Positions 45,153 through 53,668 are shown, counted from the first letter of the stretch. The stretch: 64,000 nt of DNA from VRUE01 sp963814915 (GCA_963814915.1 CAWFEI010000006.1:1-64000), one strand, 5' to 3'. The notes: a model not told the origin generated them from the sequence alone. Numbers and translations are program-made.

Positions 45153-45647
45153 ATGCCGGATCTGCTCGAACGAGAGACACGCAGCGAGCTTCGCGTAGAT
45201 GGCGACGAGCGACTCGCCAGGGCTGAGCTGCGTCGCCAGATAGGGCGCCTCGAGGCACAGCTCGGCGCCCTCGTCGCCGAGGCCTTCCCTCGCCTGCGGC
45301 TGGACTCGGCGGTCGGCGCCGTGTCGAGCGAGCCCCGCGCCCTCGGCCTCGGGGAGCTGGAGGCGATCCGCGACTCGCTCGCGACCCGGATCGGCGAGGC
45401 CGGCCTGCGGCTGCGCGAGCGCGACGAGCTCGAGACGCGCAATCGCGAGCTGCTCGAGCGCATGCTCGACGCGCCGGACGAGCACAAGTGGCTGCAGATC
45501 TCCCGTGCGGACCTCGGCGAGCCCGGCTGTGGCCACTGGCACTCCCGCCCCCGCTTCGGCGTGCTCGGCATGCTGATGGGCTGGTGGCGGGTCAGGGTCT
45601 CCTCTGGATGTCCGTTATCCGGACGGCTTGCGGCCGTTGAGAGATAG
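45153..45647 (+). CDS. conserved-looking hypothetical protein, coiled coil plus Trp-rich C-terminus
   Basis: A 164-residue soluble protein. Residues 1-110 are Arg/Glu/Leu-rich and helical (RRQIGRLEAQLGALV; LRERDELETRNRELLERML), likely a coiled coil. Residues 118-160 hold an unusual compact block, HKWLQISRADLGEPGCGHWH then FGVLGMLMGWWRVRVSSGCP, which looks like a folded domain. I cannot name a family. TTGCCA (45110) and TACACT (45135-45140) may be its promoter, with a 19-bp spacer. The ATG at 45153 is preferred over one eight codons upstream. Confidence 0.65.
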   Translation: MPDLLERETRSELRVDGDERLARAELRRQIGRLEAQLGALVAEAFPRLRLDSAVGAVSSEPRALGLGELEAIRDSLATRIGEAGLRLRERDELETRNRELLERMLDAPDEHKWLQISRADLGEPGCGHWHSRPRFGVLGMLMGWWRVRVSSGCPLSGRLAAVER

Positions 45648-46047
45648 ACACAAGACAGCGCCGAAGGTCGACGAGCGGCCGCCTGCCCCGTGGGGCTCGT
45701 TCCCGCTCGCCGAGCTGACCGTGCTCGGCGGGATCGTCGCCCTGATCGTCGGCATCGCCGCCCAGAGCCCGACCGCGATCGGCGTCGGCGTCGTGCTTGC
45801 CGCCCTCGGCGGCCTCGAGGTGTCCGCCCGTGAGCACTTCGCCGGTTACCGCTCGCACACGACGCTGCTTTCCGGCGTCGCCTTCGTCCTCGTCACCGGC
45901 GGCCTCTTCTACCTGGCGGGCCTTGTCCTGGCTGTCTGCCTGGCCGCCGGCGCGGTCTGCTTCGCGGCTTCCTTCTATGTGCTGCGCCGCGCCTTTCAGA
46001 AGGCGTCCGGCGGGCTTTCCTTCAAGGCGGGCGGCCTGCGCGGCTGA
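45628..46047 (+). CDS. small integral membrane protein, unknown function
   Basis: A 139-residue protein with four predicted transmembrane segments: LTVLGGIVALIVGIAAQ, IGVGVVLAALGGLEV, LLSGVAFVLVTGGLFYLAG and VLAVCLAAGAVCFAASFYVL. The TTG start overlaps the end of the preceding gene by 20 bp; a second TTG at 45637 is equally possible. It is cotranscribed with the coiled-coil protein. Confidence 0.65.
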   Translation: MRPLRDRHKTAPKVDERPPAPWGSFPLAELTVLGGIVALIVGIAAQSPTAIGVGVVLAALGGLEVSAREHFAGYRSHTTLLSGVAFVLVTGGLFYLAGLVLAVCLAAGAVCFAASFYVLRRAFQKASGGLSFKAGGLRG

Positions 46048-46054
46048 CGGCCCT

Positions 46055-46417
46055 CTAGACGAGGACCGCGTCGCGGGAGCCCGGCGCCAGGGCGCTCGTC
46101 AGCAGGGCGCGCTGGCGCGAGGTCAGGGTGCCGATGCGCTTGGTCTCGCTCAGCGAGAGGGCCTGCAGGAGCTTGCGGGCACGGGTGCGGCCCCAGCGGC
46201 GTTGGCTGGTCAGCAACTCGGCCAGCGTCATGCTCTCCGACTCCCACGGTGTCTCGCGGATCACCGCCGAGACATCCATCTCACCCCGGCCGATCGATCG
46301 CTTCAGCTCTGCCCTGGCGAGTCGCACGCGATTGGCGCGAGCAAGGGCCTGCATGTGCTGCGGGGTACGGCTCGCGGTCGCGCTCGTCGAGGCAGGGGCG
46401 ATCGATACAGCTTCCAC
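46055..46417 (-). CDS. mihF: integration host factor, actinobacterial type (mIHF)
   Basis: A 120-residue nucleoid-associated protein unrelated to HU/IHF of proteobacteria. The core ALARANRVRLARAELKRSIG, then LLTSQRRWGRTRARKLLQAL and IGTLTSRQRALL, matches the helix-two-turn-helix DNA-binding core of mycobacterial mIHF. It bends or compacts DNA and assists site-specific recombination. The GTG at 46417 has GGAGGAG five bases upstream; an ATG five codons earlier would place that sequence inside the gene. It has its own promoter and a leader of about 110 nt. Confidence 0.88.
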   Translation of the reverse strand: MEAVSIAPASTSATASRTPQHMQALARANRVRLARAELKRSIGRGEMDVSAVIRETPWESESMTLAELLTSQRRWGRTRARKLLQALSLSETKRIGTLTSRQRALLTSALAPGSRDAVLV

Positions 46418-46535
46418 TGGGGCTCCTCCCATTTGGGGTTCTCTGACTGGTCTCCAAGCCGACCGACTGCTGCCCGGTCCGGCTGAGTTTTGCTACCGCC
46501 GCGTCCTCCTGACCCGGATACGCGGCGAGGTGGGC

Positions 46536-46565
46536 AAGCTACGTGCTGGAGGCAGCGAGCGTCAA
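46536..46565 (-). promoter_or_regulatory. sigma70-like promoter of the mIHF gene
   Basis: Minus strand TTGACG (46565 to 46560), an 18-bp spacer and TAGCTT (46541 to 46536). The predicted leader of about 110 nt ends in a strong Shine-Dalgarno before the GTG at 46417. This is the clearest -35/-10 pair in the window. Confidence 0.55.
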
Positions 46566-46626
46566 CCCGGACTCGGCGAACGGCCCACGGCGCGGTCGCT
46601 AAGAGCATCTTTTTCTCGCGCCGAAA

Positions 46627-46672
46627 GCCTTGTTCCGAATTGGACAAGGCCGAAACTACCCCCGCAGGGGTA
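46627..46672 (-). terminator. tandem hairpins downstream of the SPT-like gene
   Basis: Two inverted repeats: TACCCC/GGGGTA around a 4-nt loop (46657-46672), then GCCTTGT/ACAAGGC (46627-46650). They lie just past the stop of the aminotransferase-fold gene on the minus strand and separate it from the mIHF promoter. Confidence 0.5.
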
Positions 46673-46684
46673 TGGACAAACCAC

Positions 46685-47941
46685 TCAGGTGCGTGGAAGC
46701 TCGGGAAAGCCCTCGATGGTGCGGGCGATCGTCTCCAATGCCCGGTCGAGGTGCTCGCGCTCGTGGGTCGCCATCAGGCTGGTGCGCAGCAGGGCGCCGC
46801 CCGGGGGCACGGCGGGATGGATCGCGACGTTGGTGTAGACGCCGGCGTCGAACAGCGCCTTCCAGAGCAGCACCGCCTGCCAGTCGTCGCCGACGATCAC
46901 CGGCACCACGGGCGTGGTCGCGACGGAGCCGTCGGCCAGCGTGCCGGGCTCGACGACCTTCAGGCCGAGGCTGCGCAGGCCCTCGCGCAGGTACTCGGAG
47001 TTCTCGAGCAGCCGCTCGAACAGCTGTGGGCCGTCGGCGCGGATCACCCGCAGCGCCGCCAGCGCCGCGCCGACCGCGGCCGGCACCGCCGAGGCGCTGA
47101 AGACGAACGAGCGCGAGGAGATCCGCAGGTACTCGATCACGTCGGCCGGCCCGGCGATGAAGCCGCCGCAGGAGGCGAGGCTCTTCGAGAAGGTTCCCAT
47201 CCGCAGGTCGACGTCGTCCTCGAGCCCGAACAGCTCGCAGGCCCCGGCGCCGCGCGCACCCAGAACACCGGCCCCGTGCGCCTCGTCGACCATCAGGCGC
47301 GCGCCGTGGGCCTGGCAGAGCTCGACGATCCGCGGCAGGTCGCAGACGTCGCCCTCCATCGAGAAGACGCCGTCGACGACGACGAGCACGCCGCCACCGT
47401 CCTCGCCCGCCCGCTGCAGCATCTTCTCCAGCTTGTCCATGCGGTTGTGGCGGAAGGGGCGCAGCTTGGCGCCGGAGAGCTTGCAGCCGTCGAGGATCGA
47501 GGCGTGGTCGCCGGAGTCGCAGATCACCGTGTCGCCGGGGGCGAGGATCGTGCCGATGCAGCCGACGTTGGACTGGTAGCCGGTCGTGTAGACGATCGCC
47601 TCCTCGGTTCCCATCCACTCGGCCAGCTCGCGCTCCAGGTCGAGGTGCAGCGGCGTCGTGCCGTTGAGCAGGCGGGAGCCGGTGACCCCGGTGCCGTAGG
47701 CCTCGAGGGCGTCGCGGGCGCCTTGCTTGACCCGCTCGTCGCCGGTCAGGCCGAGGTAGTTGTTGGAGCCGAGCATGATCGTTTCGCGGCCCTCCATCTC
47801 CACAACCGGGCCTGCCTGCGAGGTGAGCAGGCGGAAGTAGGGGAGCAGGTCGTGCTGTTTGGCCGCTTCGAGCTGCTCGAGCCGGTCGTGGCTGCGGGCC
47901 TTCTCGAAGACGTCGACAGGGGCCTTCGCGGTTTCGCTCAT
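46685..47941 (-). CDS. alpha-oxoamine synthase, serine palmitoyltransferase-like
   Basis: A 418-residue PLP enzyme that condenses an amino acid with an acyl thioester. GSNNYLGLTGDERV, YGTGVTGSRLLNGT, CDSGDHASILDGCKLS (stacking His146), VVDGVFSMEGD, MVDEAHGAGVLG and GTFSKSLASCGGFIAG (Schiff-base Lys253) run in order. The GTGxxGSRxLNGT and FSKSLASxGGFIAG forms favour bacterial serine palmitoyltransferase over BioF or Kbl. No bio or threonine genes are adjacent. It is divergent from a bCerS-like acyltransferase gene, which supports a sphingoid-base role. TACACT lies 6 nt before the ATG. Confidence 0.8.
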   Translation of the reverse strand: MSETAKAPVDVFEKARSHDRLEQLEAAKQHDLLPYFRLLTSQAGPVVEMEGRETIMLGSNNYLGLTGDERVKQGARDALEAYGTGVTGSRLLNGTTPLHLDLERELAEWMGTEEAIVYTTGYQSNVGCIGTILAPGDTVICDSGDHASILDGCKLSGAKLRPFRHNRMDKLEKMLQRAGEDGGGVLVVVDGVFSMEGDVCDLPRIVELCQAHGARLMVDEAHGAGVLGARGAGACELFGLEDDVDLRMGTFSKSLASCGGFIAGPADVIEYLRISSRSFVFSASAVPAAVGAALAALRVIRADGPQLFERLLENSEYLREGLRSLGLKVVEPGTLADGSVATTPVVPVIVGDDWQAVLLWKALFDAGVYTNVAIHPAVPPGGALLRTSLMATHEREHLDRALETIARTIEGFPELPRT

Positions 47942-47947
47942 GCGGGA

Positions 47948-47957
47948 AGTGTAGGTT
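47948..47957. promoter_or_regulatory. bidirectional promoter with overlapping -10 elements
   Basis: The minus-strand TACACT (47953 to 47948), 6 nt before the SPT-like start, and the plus-strand TAGGTT (47952-47957), 8 nt before the GNAT start, share the TA at 47952-47953. Only 24 bp separate the start codons, so the two leaderless genes should fire from one open complex region. Confidence 0.5.
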
Positions 47958-47965
47958 CCGCACCC

Positions 47966-49111
47966 GTGGCAAGTGTCGAAATCCGCCCGGTCCGCTCGCG
48001 GCGCGAGCTCAAGCGCTTCGTCAAGGTCCCCTTCCGCATCCACCGCGACAGCCCGCAGTGGGTGGCTCCGCTGATCTACGAGCGGCTCGAGTTCCTCAAC
48101 CGCAAGAAGAACCCCTGGTTCGAGCACGGCGAGGCCGAGTACCTAATCGCCGAACGCGACGGCGAGCCCGTCGGCCGCATCACCGCCCAGGTCGACCGCC
48201 TCTGGGACGAGACGCAGGGCGGTGGCGACGCGATGTTCGGCTTCTTCGAGACGGTCGACGACCGCGAGGTCGCGGCCGCCTTGCTCGATGCTGCGACCGA
48301 GTGGGCCGCGGCGCGCGGTCGCACCCGCATCCTTGGCCCGATGGACTTCACCACCAACGACGAGGTCGGGATCCTGATCGAGGGTCATGAGCTGCGCCCA
48401 ATGATCCTCGAGAACTGGCATCCGCCCTACTACAAGCAGCTGCTCGACGGGCTCGGCTGCGGCAAGGCGATGGACCTGCTGATGTGGGAACTGGAGTTGG
48501 GCAACCTCAAGGAGGGCGTCAAGTTCGACCCGGCGATCCATGCCAAGGCGGAGAAAGCCCTGCACGACGAAGGCGTTGTCATCCGCAATATCGACAAGGG
48601 CAACCTGGAGCGGGAGATGCGCCTCTTCACGCCGATCTACAACGACGCCTGGGGCGACAACTGGGGCTTCGTGCCGCCGACCGACGCCGAGATCGCCTTT
48701 CACGCCAAGACCCTCAAGCAGGTGCTCGACGAGGACTGGGCCTACATCGCCGAAAAGGACGGTGAGGCGATCGGCGCGGCGCTGACCCTGCCCGACATCA
48801 ACCAGGTCCTGGCCGGGATGGGGGGCAGGCTGTTGCCCTTCGGCTGGCTGCGGTTCCTGCTCGGCAGGCGCAAGATCGACCGCCTGCGCGTGTTCGCGCT
48901 CGGCGTCAAACGCGACTACCACCACACCGGCGTCGCCGCCGGGCTCTACCTCAAGCACCTCGAGACCGCGAGCAAGCCGGGCGCGATCGAAGGCGGTGAT
49001 ATGGGCTGGATCCTCGAGACCAACGTGCCGATGAACCGGGCGATGAAGGGGATGGGCGGGACCGTCGTCAAGAAGTACCGGATCTACGAACGGGCTATCG
49101 GGACCGCATAA
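47966..49111 (+). CDS. GNAT-fold acyltransferase, bacterial ceramide synthase-like
   Basis: A 381-residue protein of a large-GNAT family. The N-terminal half has FRIHRDSPQWVAPLI, NPWFEHGEAEYLIAERDG and VGRITAQVD, then FFETVDDREVAAALLDAA and ILGPMDFTTNDEVGILIEG. The C-terminal half has FALGVKRDYHHTGVAAGLYL, the acyl-CoA binding segment. Family members include bCerS, the N-acyltransferase reported to acylate sphingoid bases in Caulobacter. The pairing with an SPT-like gene fits that role; it is inferred from motifs and position, not demonstrated. The GTG start has TAGGTT 8 nt upstream. Confidence 0.75.
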   Translation: MASVEIRPVRSRRELKRFVKVPFRIHRDSPQWVAPLIYERLEFLNRKKNPWFEHGEAEYLIAERDGEPVGRITAQVDRLWDETQGGGDAMFGFFETVDDREVAAALLDAATEWAAARGRTRILGPMDFTTNDEVGILIEGHELRPMILENWHPPYYKQLLDGLGCGKAMDLLMWELELGNLKEGVKFDPAIHAKAEKALHDEGVVIRNIDKGNLEREMRLFTPIYNDAWGDNWGFVPPTDAEIAFHAKTLKQVLDEDWAYIAEKDGEAIGAALTLPDINQVLAGMGGRLLPFGWLRFLLGRRKIDRLRVFALGVKRDYHHTGVAAGLYLKHLETASKPGAIEGGDMGWILETNVPMNRAMKGMGGTVVKKYRIYERAIGTA

Positions 49112-49157
49112 AGGCGCAGTTTCCGGGTTTGGCTCCGGGCGGAGCCGGTCGCATCGC

Positions 49158-49163
49158 TACAGT
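49158..49163 (+). promoter_or_regulatory. -10 element of the small membrane protein-AlkA operon
   Basis: TACAGT ends 6 nt before the GTG at 49170, implying a leaderless transcript. Confidence 0.45.
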
Positions 49164-49169
49164 CGGCGC

Positions 49170-49442
49170 GTGGCCGACATGGAGCTAGAGCCGATCTCCG
49201 TCCGCGTCCTGCCGCACGAGAACGCGTCCTCGCCTGCCCTGCGCGGCGAGGCGAGGACAGCGGTGGTCGCCGCGGTCGGCGGCGTCCTCGCCGGGGCGGC
49301 GACGGTCGCTGCCGTGCGCGCGGTCGGTGCCGCGACCTCGCGCGGCAGCGGCTCGCGCGGCCTGCTGCGTCGCCGCAAGGACCAGCCGAAGGTCGTCGCC
49401 AGCCGCTCCTTCCTGGTCGACGTGCACCTGCTCGGTCGGTGA
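49170..49442 (+). CDS. small protein with one hydrophobic helix, cotranscribed with AlkA-like gene
   Basis: A 90-residue protein with an Ala/Val/Gly helix TAVVAAVGGVLAGAATVAAV flanked by basic Gly/Arg/Ser segments and ending FLVDVHLLGR. It may associate with the membrane. Its TGA overlaps the GTG start of the DNA glycosylase gene (GTGA). No family is recognised. Confidence 0.6.
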   Translation: MADMELEPISVRVLPHENASSPALRGEARTAVVAAVGGVLAGAATVAAVRAVGAATSRGSGSRGLLRRRKDQPKVVASRSFLVDVHLLGR

Positions 49443-50347
49443 AGAGCCTCGAGCTCGAGGCTCTGCCGCCCTCTCCATTCCGCCTGCCCCGCTACAGCAG
49501 CGAAGACCGCACGATCTCGGTCCGCGACGGCGTCGTCTCGCGTCTGCTGCGCGTCGGCGAGAGCCCCGTCCTCGTTCGTGCCTGGGAACCGGGGCGGCAA
49601 CGGGTCGTGCTGCGCGCCGAGCCGCTCGACCCCGAGGCGGTAAGTGGGCCGCGGGCGATCCCGGCGCCGCCGAGCCGCCCGGCCGGCGCGGCGGAGCTGC
49701 GCCTGGCGATCGAGCGGATGCGCTTCGCGCTCGGCGTCGACGACGACCTCGGCGAGTTCTACCGTCGCTTCCGCCGCGACCGGCTGCTGGGCCCGCTGCT
49801 GCGCCGCCGTCCCTGGCTGCGACCGCGCCGCCGCCCGTGGGCCTGGGAGGCGCTGGCCTGGGCGGTGGTCAAGCAGTTGATCGAGAGCGAGCGGGCGGCG
49901 GTCATCCAGCGCCGCATCGTCGGCCGCTGGGGTGCGCGGCTCGCGAGCGGGCGGGGCCCGCTGCGCGACGTGCCCGGCGCGGCGACGATCGCCGGCCGCG
50001 CCCCGGCCGAACTGGCTTCGATGGACCTCTCGCCCGCCCGCTCCGTCGCCCTGCGCGCCGTTGCCCGCGAGATCGCCGCCGGACGGGTCTCGCCCGAGCG
50101 GCCGGCCGGCGATGCCCGCCTCACCGCGATCCCGGAAATTGGACCGTGGACCGTGCAGTGCCTGGGCCTCTTCGGGCGCGGCGACCCCGACTCGCTGCCG
50201 GCCGGGGACCTCGTCTACCTGAAGCTGGTCGGGCGCCTCGCGGGGCTCGGCCGTCGCGCGAGCGTCGAGGAGGTCGAGGAGTTCTACGCTCCGTATGAGC
50301 CCTTCCGGGGGCTGGCCGGAATGTGGACGGTCGGCTTGTACAAATAA
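49439..50347 (+). CDS. DNA-3-methyladenine glycosylase II (AlkA-like, HhH-GPD)
   Basis: A 302-residue base-excision-repair enzyme. The HhH-GPD module is over residues 130-260: AWAVVKQLIESERAA (helical core), LTAIPEIGPWTVQCLGLFG (hairpin and following helix) and the catalytic Asp in PAGDLVYLKLVG. The N-terminal domain is AlkA-like. It removes alkylated purines. Translationally coupled to the upstream small protein. Confidence 0.88.
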   Translation: MKSLELEALPPSPFRLPRYSSEDRTISVRDGVVSRLLRVGESPVLVRAWEPGRQRVVLRAEPLDPEAVSGPRAIPAPPSRPAGAAELRLAIERMRFALGVDDDLGEFYRRFRRDRLLGPLLRRRPWLRPRRRPWAWEALAWAVVKQLIESERAAVIQRRIVGRWGARLASGRGPLRDVPGAATIAGRAPAELASMDLSPARSVALRAVAREIAAGRVSPERPAGDARLTAIPEIGPWTVQCLGLFGRGDPDSLPAGDLVYLKLVGRLAGLGRRASVEEVEEFYAPYEPFRGLAGMWTVGLYK

Positions 50348-50377
50348 AGGTCCCGGGCACGCTGCCGATAGGCCAGC

Positions 50378-52675
50378 ATGGACCAAGTGGGATCGGGTCA
50401 AGGCTGGCCCGAGGACCGGGTAGCCGAGTTCTTCGACGAGATCTCCTCAGCGGGCGAGGACTACCGCCGCTTGGTCGAGCGCCTGCCCGCGATCGTCTAC
50501 TCCTGCGAGATGGGCGAGCGCGGCCGCTGGCGCTACGTCAGTCCCCAGGTCGAGGAGATCCTCGGCTACAGCCCGAAAGAGTGGATGGCCGACCCCGGCC
50601 TGTGGGTCGAGCGGCTCCACCCCGACGACCGCGAGCGCGCCCTGGAGCAGGAGACACGCAAGGCGCGCGACGCGAGCGGCAGCCCCCCGATCGACTACCG
50701 GATGATCACCCGCGAGGGCGCGGTCGTCTGGATCCTCGACGAGGCGGTGCTGGAGCCCGACGGCGAGGGGACGCGGATCTGGCACGGGGTCCTCTACGAC
50801 ATCACCGAGCGCAAGATCGCCGAGCAGGAGCTGCGCCGGGCGGCAACACAGCAGGCCGTGGTCGCACGGCTCGGTCGCCACGCGCTGCAGGACGGCGACC
50901 CGGCGAAGCTGGCTAAGCGCGCGGTGCCGCTGATGACCGAGATCGACGGGGTCGAGGCGGCCTGCGTCTGGGAGGCCGGCCGCGAGGGGCGCCGCCTGTA
51001 CCTCTGCGCCGGACTGGAGGAGCACGGCGGTAGCGGCGCCGAGCGGCGCGCGTCCGCGGCCCGCGACTCGCACGCCGGCGCGGCGATGGAGTCGGGCCTG
51101 CACGTGATCGTCGACGACTGGGAGAGCGAGCAGCGCTTCTCGATGCCGCCGGCGCTGCGGGTGCTCGGAGTGCGCAGCAGCCTCGCCGTGCCGATCGCCG
51201 GCAAGGAGCGCCCGTTCGGTGTGCTCGACATCCACTCGACCCAGCCGAGCCGCTTCACCCCGCAGGACGTCCACTTCGTCCAGGCATCGGCCAATGTGCT
51301 GGCTGACTCGCTGGAGCGCCACAGCGCCGACGAGGCGCTGCGCCACCGCGTCCTACACGACGCCCTGACCGGCCTGCCCAATCGCCTCAGCTTCATCGAT
51401 TCGCTGCGCGACGCGCTGCGCCGCGGCATCGCCTCCGGCTCGCCGGTCGGGATCCTCTTCCTCGACCTCGACCACTTCAAGCTGATCAACGACAGCATCG
51501 GCCACCACGCCGGCGACGAGCTGCTGCGCGTCGTCGCCCCCCGCCTGCGCGCCCACCTGCGGCCGGGCGACATCGTCGCCCGCTTCGGCGGCGACGAGTT
51601 CGGCATCCTCATCGACCGCCTTGCCGACGAGGACGAGGCGCTGGCGATCGCCGATCGCGTCGCCGGGGCATTCTCGGAGCCCTACTCGATGGAAGGCGCC
51701 GAGCATTTTCTCACCGCCAGCATCGGGATCGCCGTGGCTCGCCCGACCGGGCACGAGCAGGTCGACGCCGAGCTGTTGATCCGCGACGCCGACGCCGCGA
51801 TGTACCGGGCCAAGGAACGCGGCCGCGGCCGCTGCGAGCTGTTCGACTCGGCGATGCGGGCGCGCGCTGCGCGCCGCCTGGAGACCGAGCGCGAGCTGCG
51901 CCATGCGCTGGATCGCGACGAGCTGACCCTGCACTACCAGCCGGTCGTCGCCCTGGGCAGCGGCGAGATCGTCGGGCTCGAGGCGCTCTTGCGCTGGAAC
52001 CACCCCGAGCGGGGCCTGCTCGACCCCGGTCAGTTCGTCTCGATCGCCGAGGGCAGCGGCCTGATCGAGTCGATCGGCAACTGGGTTCAGGAGACAGCCT
52101 GCAGGGAGGCGCTCGGCTGGCACGAGCTGCGGCCGGACCGGCGGCCGCTCGACGTCGCCGTCAACCTCGCGGCGCGCCAGGTCGCGCACCGCGACCTCGC
52201 CGGCTCGGTGCGTGAGATTCTCGCCCGTACCGGCCTGGATCCGGTCAACCTGTGCCTGGAGATCACCGAGAGCGCCCTGGTCGACGAGTCGGCCAGCGCG
52301 ACGGCGACCCTGGAAGCGCTGAGTGAGATCGGCGTCCGGCTCGTGCTCGACGACTTCGGCACCGGCTACTCGTCCCTCGCCTGCCTCAGCCGCTTTCCCT
52401 TCGACGCGCTGAAGGTCGACCGCTCCTTCATCGACGGCCTCGGGCTCGAGCAGGAGCGCACCGCGATCGTCGAGGCGGTGATCGGGATGGCGCGCGCCCT
52501 CTCACTCGACGCGATCGCCGAGGGGGTCGAGAGCGAGGCGCAGCTCTCCGAGCTGCGCCGCCTGGGCTGCGACTACGCCCAGGGCCACCTCTTCTCGCGC
52601 CCGCTGGCGCCGCAGAAGGTCACCGACCTGCTGCGCGACGGCGACTTCGCGCTACTCGGGGACCTCGCCCGCTAG
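50378..52675 (+). CDS. PAS-GAF-GGDEF-EAL cyclic-di-GMP enzyme
   Basis: A 765-residue soluble signalling protein. The PAS domain is at about 30-150 (PAIVYSCEMGERGRWRYVSP; LGYSPKEWM). A GAF domain spans 160-315 (LHVIVDDWESEQRF; SSLAVPIAGKERPFGVLDIH). The diguanylate cyclase has an intact RFGGDEFGIL with the inhibitory-site RPGD five residues upstream. The EAL phosphodiesterase has intact GLEALLRW, EITESAL, DDFGTGYSSL and EGVES. Both enzymatic halves look competent, so the sensory domains may set the balance. It ends 24 bp inside the convergent thiY-like gene. Confidence 0.95.
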   Translation: MDQVGSGQGWPEDRVAEFFDEISSAGEDYRRLVERLPAIVYSCEMGERGRWRYVSPQVEEILGYSPKEWMADPGLWVERLHPDDRERALEQETRKARDASGSPPIDYRMITREGAVVWILDEAVLEPDGEGTRIWHGVLYDITERKIAEQELRRAATQQAVVARLGRHALQDGDPAKLAKRAVPLMTEIDGVEAACVWEAGREGRRLYLCAGLEEHGGSGAERRASAARDSHAGAAMESGLHVIVDDWESEQRFSMPPALRVLGVRSSLAVPIAGKERPFGVLDIHSTQPSRFTPQDVHFVQASANVLADSLERHSADEALRHRVLHDALTGLPNRLSFIDSLRDALRRGIASGSPVGILFLDLDHFKLINDSIGHHAGDELLRVVAPRLRAHLRPGDIVARFGGDEFGILIDRLADEDEALAIADRVAGAFSEPYSMEGAEHFLTASIGIAVARPTGHEQVDAELLIRDADAAMYRAKERGRGRCELFDSAMRARAARRLETERELRHALDRDELTLHYQPVVALGSGEIVGLEALLRWNHPERGLLDPGQFVSIAEGSGLIESIGNWVQETACREALGWHELRPDRRPLDVAVNLAARQVAHRDLAGSVREILARTGLDPVNLCLEITESALVDESASATATLEALSEIGVRLVLDDFGTGYSSLACLSRFPFDALKVDRSFIDGLGLEQERTAIVEAVIGMARALSLDAIAEGVESEAQLSELRRLGCDYAQGHLFSRPLAPQKVTDLLRDGDFALLGDLAR

Positions 52676-53659
52676 GTAGTCGTTGCTGAGCGCTTCGGCG
52701 ACGCCCGGCCGTCCCGCGATCAGGCCGTTCTCGTTCATCCAGGCGATGAAGGCCTTCCACTCGGCCGGGTCCATGACGCCTCGCCTGGAGAGCAGCGGCA
52801 GGGTCGCGGCGACCTCGGCCCGGGTCAGCTTCGGATCGAGGTCGGGGTTCGCGGCGAGCAGCGCCTCGGCGGTCGCGTCGGGGCTCTTGACCGCGGCTGC
52901 CGTGCCGCGTGCGAGCGCACCGAGGAAGAGCCGCACCGCCTCGGGGTCTTCTTCGAGCCGCTCCCGGTTGGCGACGAGGACGAGCTCGTCGTAGGTCGGC
53001 ACCCCGAGCTGGTCGACGGGCGTGACGACGGGGTTTTTGCCGCGCAGGCGAAGGTCGACGCCCTCGACGTTGCTGAAGCCGCCGAGCATCGCCTGCGCCC
53101 GGCCGCCGACCAGGGCCGGCAGCAGGCCGTAGCCGACGTTGACGGTGTTGACTTCGGATGGGGTCAGCTTGGCCCGTGCGAGGATCGTCTTCAGGTAGGC
53201 GTCCTGGTACGGGATGCCCGCGGTCGCGATCGTCTTGCCGCGTAGCCCGGCGACCCCGCCGATGCCGGATTTCTTCAGCCAGATCAGCGAGGTCAAAGGC
53301 CGGTCGACGATGGCGCCGACGGCGGTCACGTCGAGGCCCTGTTCGCGGGCCAGCAGCACCTCCGGCTCGTAGGAGATCGCCAGGTCCGTCTGTCCGGCGG
53401 CGACCTGCTTGATCGGCGCCGCCGGGTCCGAGGGCGTGTGAATCGAGACGTCGAGGCCGGCGTCGGCGAAGTAGCCGAGCTTGTCGGCCATGTAGATGCC
53501 GGCGTGGTCGGGGTTGGGGTAGAAGTCGAGCGTCAGGCTGAACGGTTCGGCCGTGCCGCCGGTCGTCTCGTCGCTCTTCTCCCCGCAGGCGGTGAGGCCG
53601 AGGCAGAGGGCGATCAGGGCGGCAGCGGCGGCGATCGCCATCAGGCGAGAGGACTTCAT
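52652..53659 (-). CDS. thiY: NMT1/THI5-like substrate-binding lipoprotein (ThiY-like)
   Basis: A 335-residue periplasmic-type binding protein. A signal peptide with lipobox GLTAC is followed by TLDFYPNPDHAGIYMADKLG, PSDPAAPIKQVAAGQTDLAISYEPEVLLARE and GKTIATAGIPYQDAYLKTIL, which match proteins binding pyrimidine precursors of thiamine. It works with the permease and ATPase encoded upstream. The symbol rests on similarity; no thiamine-biosynthesis gene is adjacent. Confidence 0.82.
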   Translation of the reverse strand: MKSSRLMAIAAAAALIALCLGLTACGEKSDETTGGTAEPFSLTLDFYPNPDHAGIYMADKLGYFADAGLDVSIHTPSDPAAPIKQVAAGQTDLAISYEPEVLLAREQGLDVTAVGAIVDRPLTSLIWLKKSGIGGVAGLRGKTIATAGIPYQDAYLKTILARAKLTPSEVNTVNVGYGLLPALVGGRAQAMLGGFSNVEGVDLRLRGKNPVVTPVDQLGVPTYDELVLVANRERLEEDPEAVRLFLGALARGTAAAVKSPDATAEALLAANPDLDPKLTRAEVAATLPLLSRRGVMDPAEWKAFIAWMNENGLIAGRPGVAEALSNDYLAGEVPE

Positions 53660-53668
53660 CCCTGCTTT

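Noticed and set aside
46202..46216. TTGGCTGGTCAGCAA, close to the TetR-type operator
   Set aside because: It lies inside the mIHF coding sequence, where it encodes part of the conserved LLTSQRRW motif, and the right half-site is broken. It is best explained by protein constraint.
46685..47941. Annotation as BioF or glycine C-acetyltransferase
   Set aside because: No biotin or threonine-degradation neighbours, and the GSRLLNGT and FSKSLAS segments fit SPT-type enzymes better. It remains possible until a tree is made.
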